Positions 63,505 through 64,000 of a stretch of 64,000 nt of DNA are shown in pieces. The notes under the pieces were generated by a model that did not search any database, had not been told where the DNA came from, and was given only the letters and a program-made list of their open reading frames with translations. Origin of the DNA: Stenotrophomonas acidaminiphila (lineage in GTDB: Bacteria > Pseudomonadota > Gammaproteobacteria > Xanthomonadales > Xanthomonadaceae); the NCBI RefSeq assembly GCF_001431595.1, contig NZ_LDJO01000026.1, positions 310,001 through 374,000 of the forward strand, written 5' to 3'. The position numbers and the translations under genes are program-made. Position 1 is the first letter of the stretch, and every line of letters starts with the position of its first letter.

Positions 63505-63777
63505 ATGCGCATTTCAAACCGGACGACCGCTCAGGGTCCGGAAGGCCAGGCCTTCGTCGATCCCGTTCCGCACCGCGTGCAGCACCACTTCATCATCGCC
63601 CCCGGCGTAGACCGGCTTCATGAACAGGCTGGCGCGATAGACGAACTGCACCAACTTCTGCCGGGAGACCGCCATGTCGGTGATCGGCGCAGGTTCAGGC
63701 AGTCGCGGCCGAAGCCGTGAGTTTGCCGCCGTAGTCCGCGCCGGGGTTGGACACCGCCTAGCGGGCCAGCGCGGCCA
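63505..63777 (-). pseudogene. maeB fragment with internal deletions
   Basis: This stretch aligns on the same strand with maeB at about 48664-49052. Relative to maeB it lacks 36 bp between two TAGACC repeats (48774 and 48810) and 78 bp between two GGGCGCG repeats (48888 and 48966), with scattered substitutions. It keeps recognisable blocks such as GGCTTCATGAACAGGCTGG. It has no start or end of the gene, so it cannot be functional. It runs directly into ggt-like sequence. Confidence 0.85.
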
Positions 63778-63904
63778 CGGTGCCCGGCACGTCGGCGGCC
63801 TTCCACCCGGCGGTTTCGCCGCCGATGTCGCCCGCGCGCGGCAACAGCACCGCCAGCGCGGGTGTGGCGGCGAGTGCTGTGGCCAGCGCCGCGTTCGAGC
63901 ACCT
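63778..63904 (-). pseudogene. ggt fragment with internal deletions
   Basis: Matches ggt at about 58755-58802 and then 58920-59018 on the same strand. The junction falls on a TCGCCG repeat (58797 and 58920), removing 123 bp. Shared blocks include GGCGGCCTTCCACCCGGCGG and CGCGGCAACAGCACCGCCAG. The left edge joins the maeB fragment at a GCCAGCG shared by both genes; the right edge joins the 71-bp repeat. Non-functional debris. Confidence 0.85.
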
Positions 63905-63975
63905 CGGCACCGGCGTGCCTGTCCCCCATCATTGATGGCCGACGGTATAGCTGGTGCGCATGGAAGCGCGCGGCA
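63905..63975 (+). repeat. 71-bp direct repeat, copy B
   Basis: Same orientation copy of 59301-59371 with about two mismatches (for example GCTGGT versus GCTGGC). It ends the collapsed maeB-ggt copy; similarity stops near 63975. Confidence 0.9.
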
Positions 63976-64000
63976 GCCGCCGCATGGCGGATGCCGGGCC

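Noticed and set aside
63218..63517. Minus-strand 99-codon frame upstream of the sulfatase gene
   Set aside because: No ribosome site, no recognisable content, and it covers the likely AT-rich promoter region.
59301..63975. Insertion sequence or composite transposon bounding the sulfatase island
   Set aside because: No transposase, no terminal inverted repeats and no target-site duplication were seen; the repeats are ggt upstream sequence, not IS ends.

Overview
The window is about 68-70% GC by eye and carries a dense, mostly housekeeping gene set typical of a gammaproteobacterium of the family Xanthomonadaceae (Luteimonas, Lysobacter, Pseudoxanthomonas or Stenotrophomonas type). The clues are the hemA-prfA pair, a stand-alone O-GlcNAc-transferase-like protein close in size to the Xanthomonas campestris protein, pcm-tolC, waaA next to a lipid A acyltransferase, and split pntAa/pntAb/pntB genes. 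Species cannot be fixed from sequence reading alone. No rRNA, tRNA, CRISPR array or transposase was seen.

Layout. 0-5 kb: TPR lipid-pathway neighbour (partial), hemA, prfA, OGT-like protein. 4.7-7.5 kb: a three-gene SPFH / double zinc-ribbon / small membrane protein operon. 7.7-14.9 kb: ppk2, yihY-tlpA, wrbA-DUF2069, an asparaginase-like domain, ybaK, ilvE, sufT. 14.9-22.6 kb: transhydrogenase genes pntB, pntAb and pntAa on the minus strand, interrupted by a plus-strand sigma-factor cassette and by a small secreted protein gene with an apparent C-tract frameshift; then a DUF1631 protein. 22.9-25.8 kb: four genes joined by 4-bp overlaps (nitroreductase, 5'-3' exonuclease, Nudix, N-formylglutamate amidohydrolase). 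26-37.6 kb: MFS/LysR pair, prolyl aminopeptidase, propeller-GGDEF sensor, RND efflux pump with divergent TetR regulator. 37.7-45 kb: pcm, tolC and an envelope cluster (waaA, lpxL-like, O-antigen-ligase-like, GT4 glycosyltransferase, small zinc protein).

45.3-47.7 kb is a complete acyl-homoserine-lactone quorum-sensing locus: luxI-type synthase, a small DUF4902-like protein and a luxR-type receptor, with three lux-box-like palindromes. One of these sits at the 3' end of luxI, upstream of a 44-residue membrane protein gene. 47.8-59.2 kb holds maeB, a D-amino-acid / N-acyl-D-amino-acid catabolic operon (PLP deaminase, GntP permease, RpiR regulator, D-aminoacylase, RidA), a sodium/glutamate symporter and gamma-glutamyltransferase. 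Together these would import and break down acylated, D- and gamma-glutamyl amino acids.

59.2-64 kb is an accessory island: a secreted serine-type sulfatase and its radical-SAM maturase, bracketed by gene debris. On the left is an isolated polyprenyl-synthetase motif. On the right is a collapsed, collinear copy of maeB and ggt pieces ending in a 71-bp direct repeat of the sequence upstream of ggt. The most unusual observations are this collapsed duplication around the sulfatase island and the three-box quorum-sensing locus.
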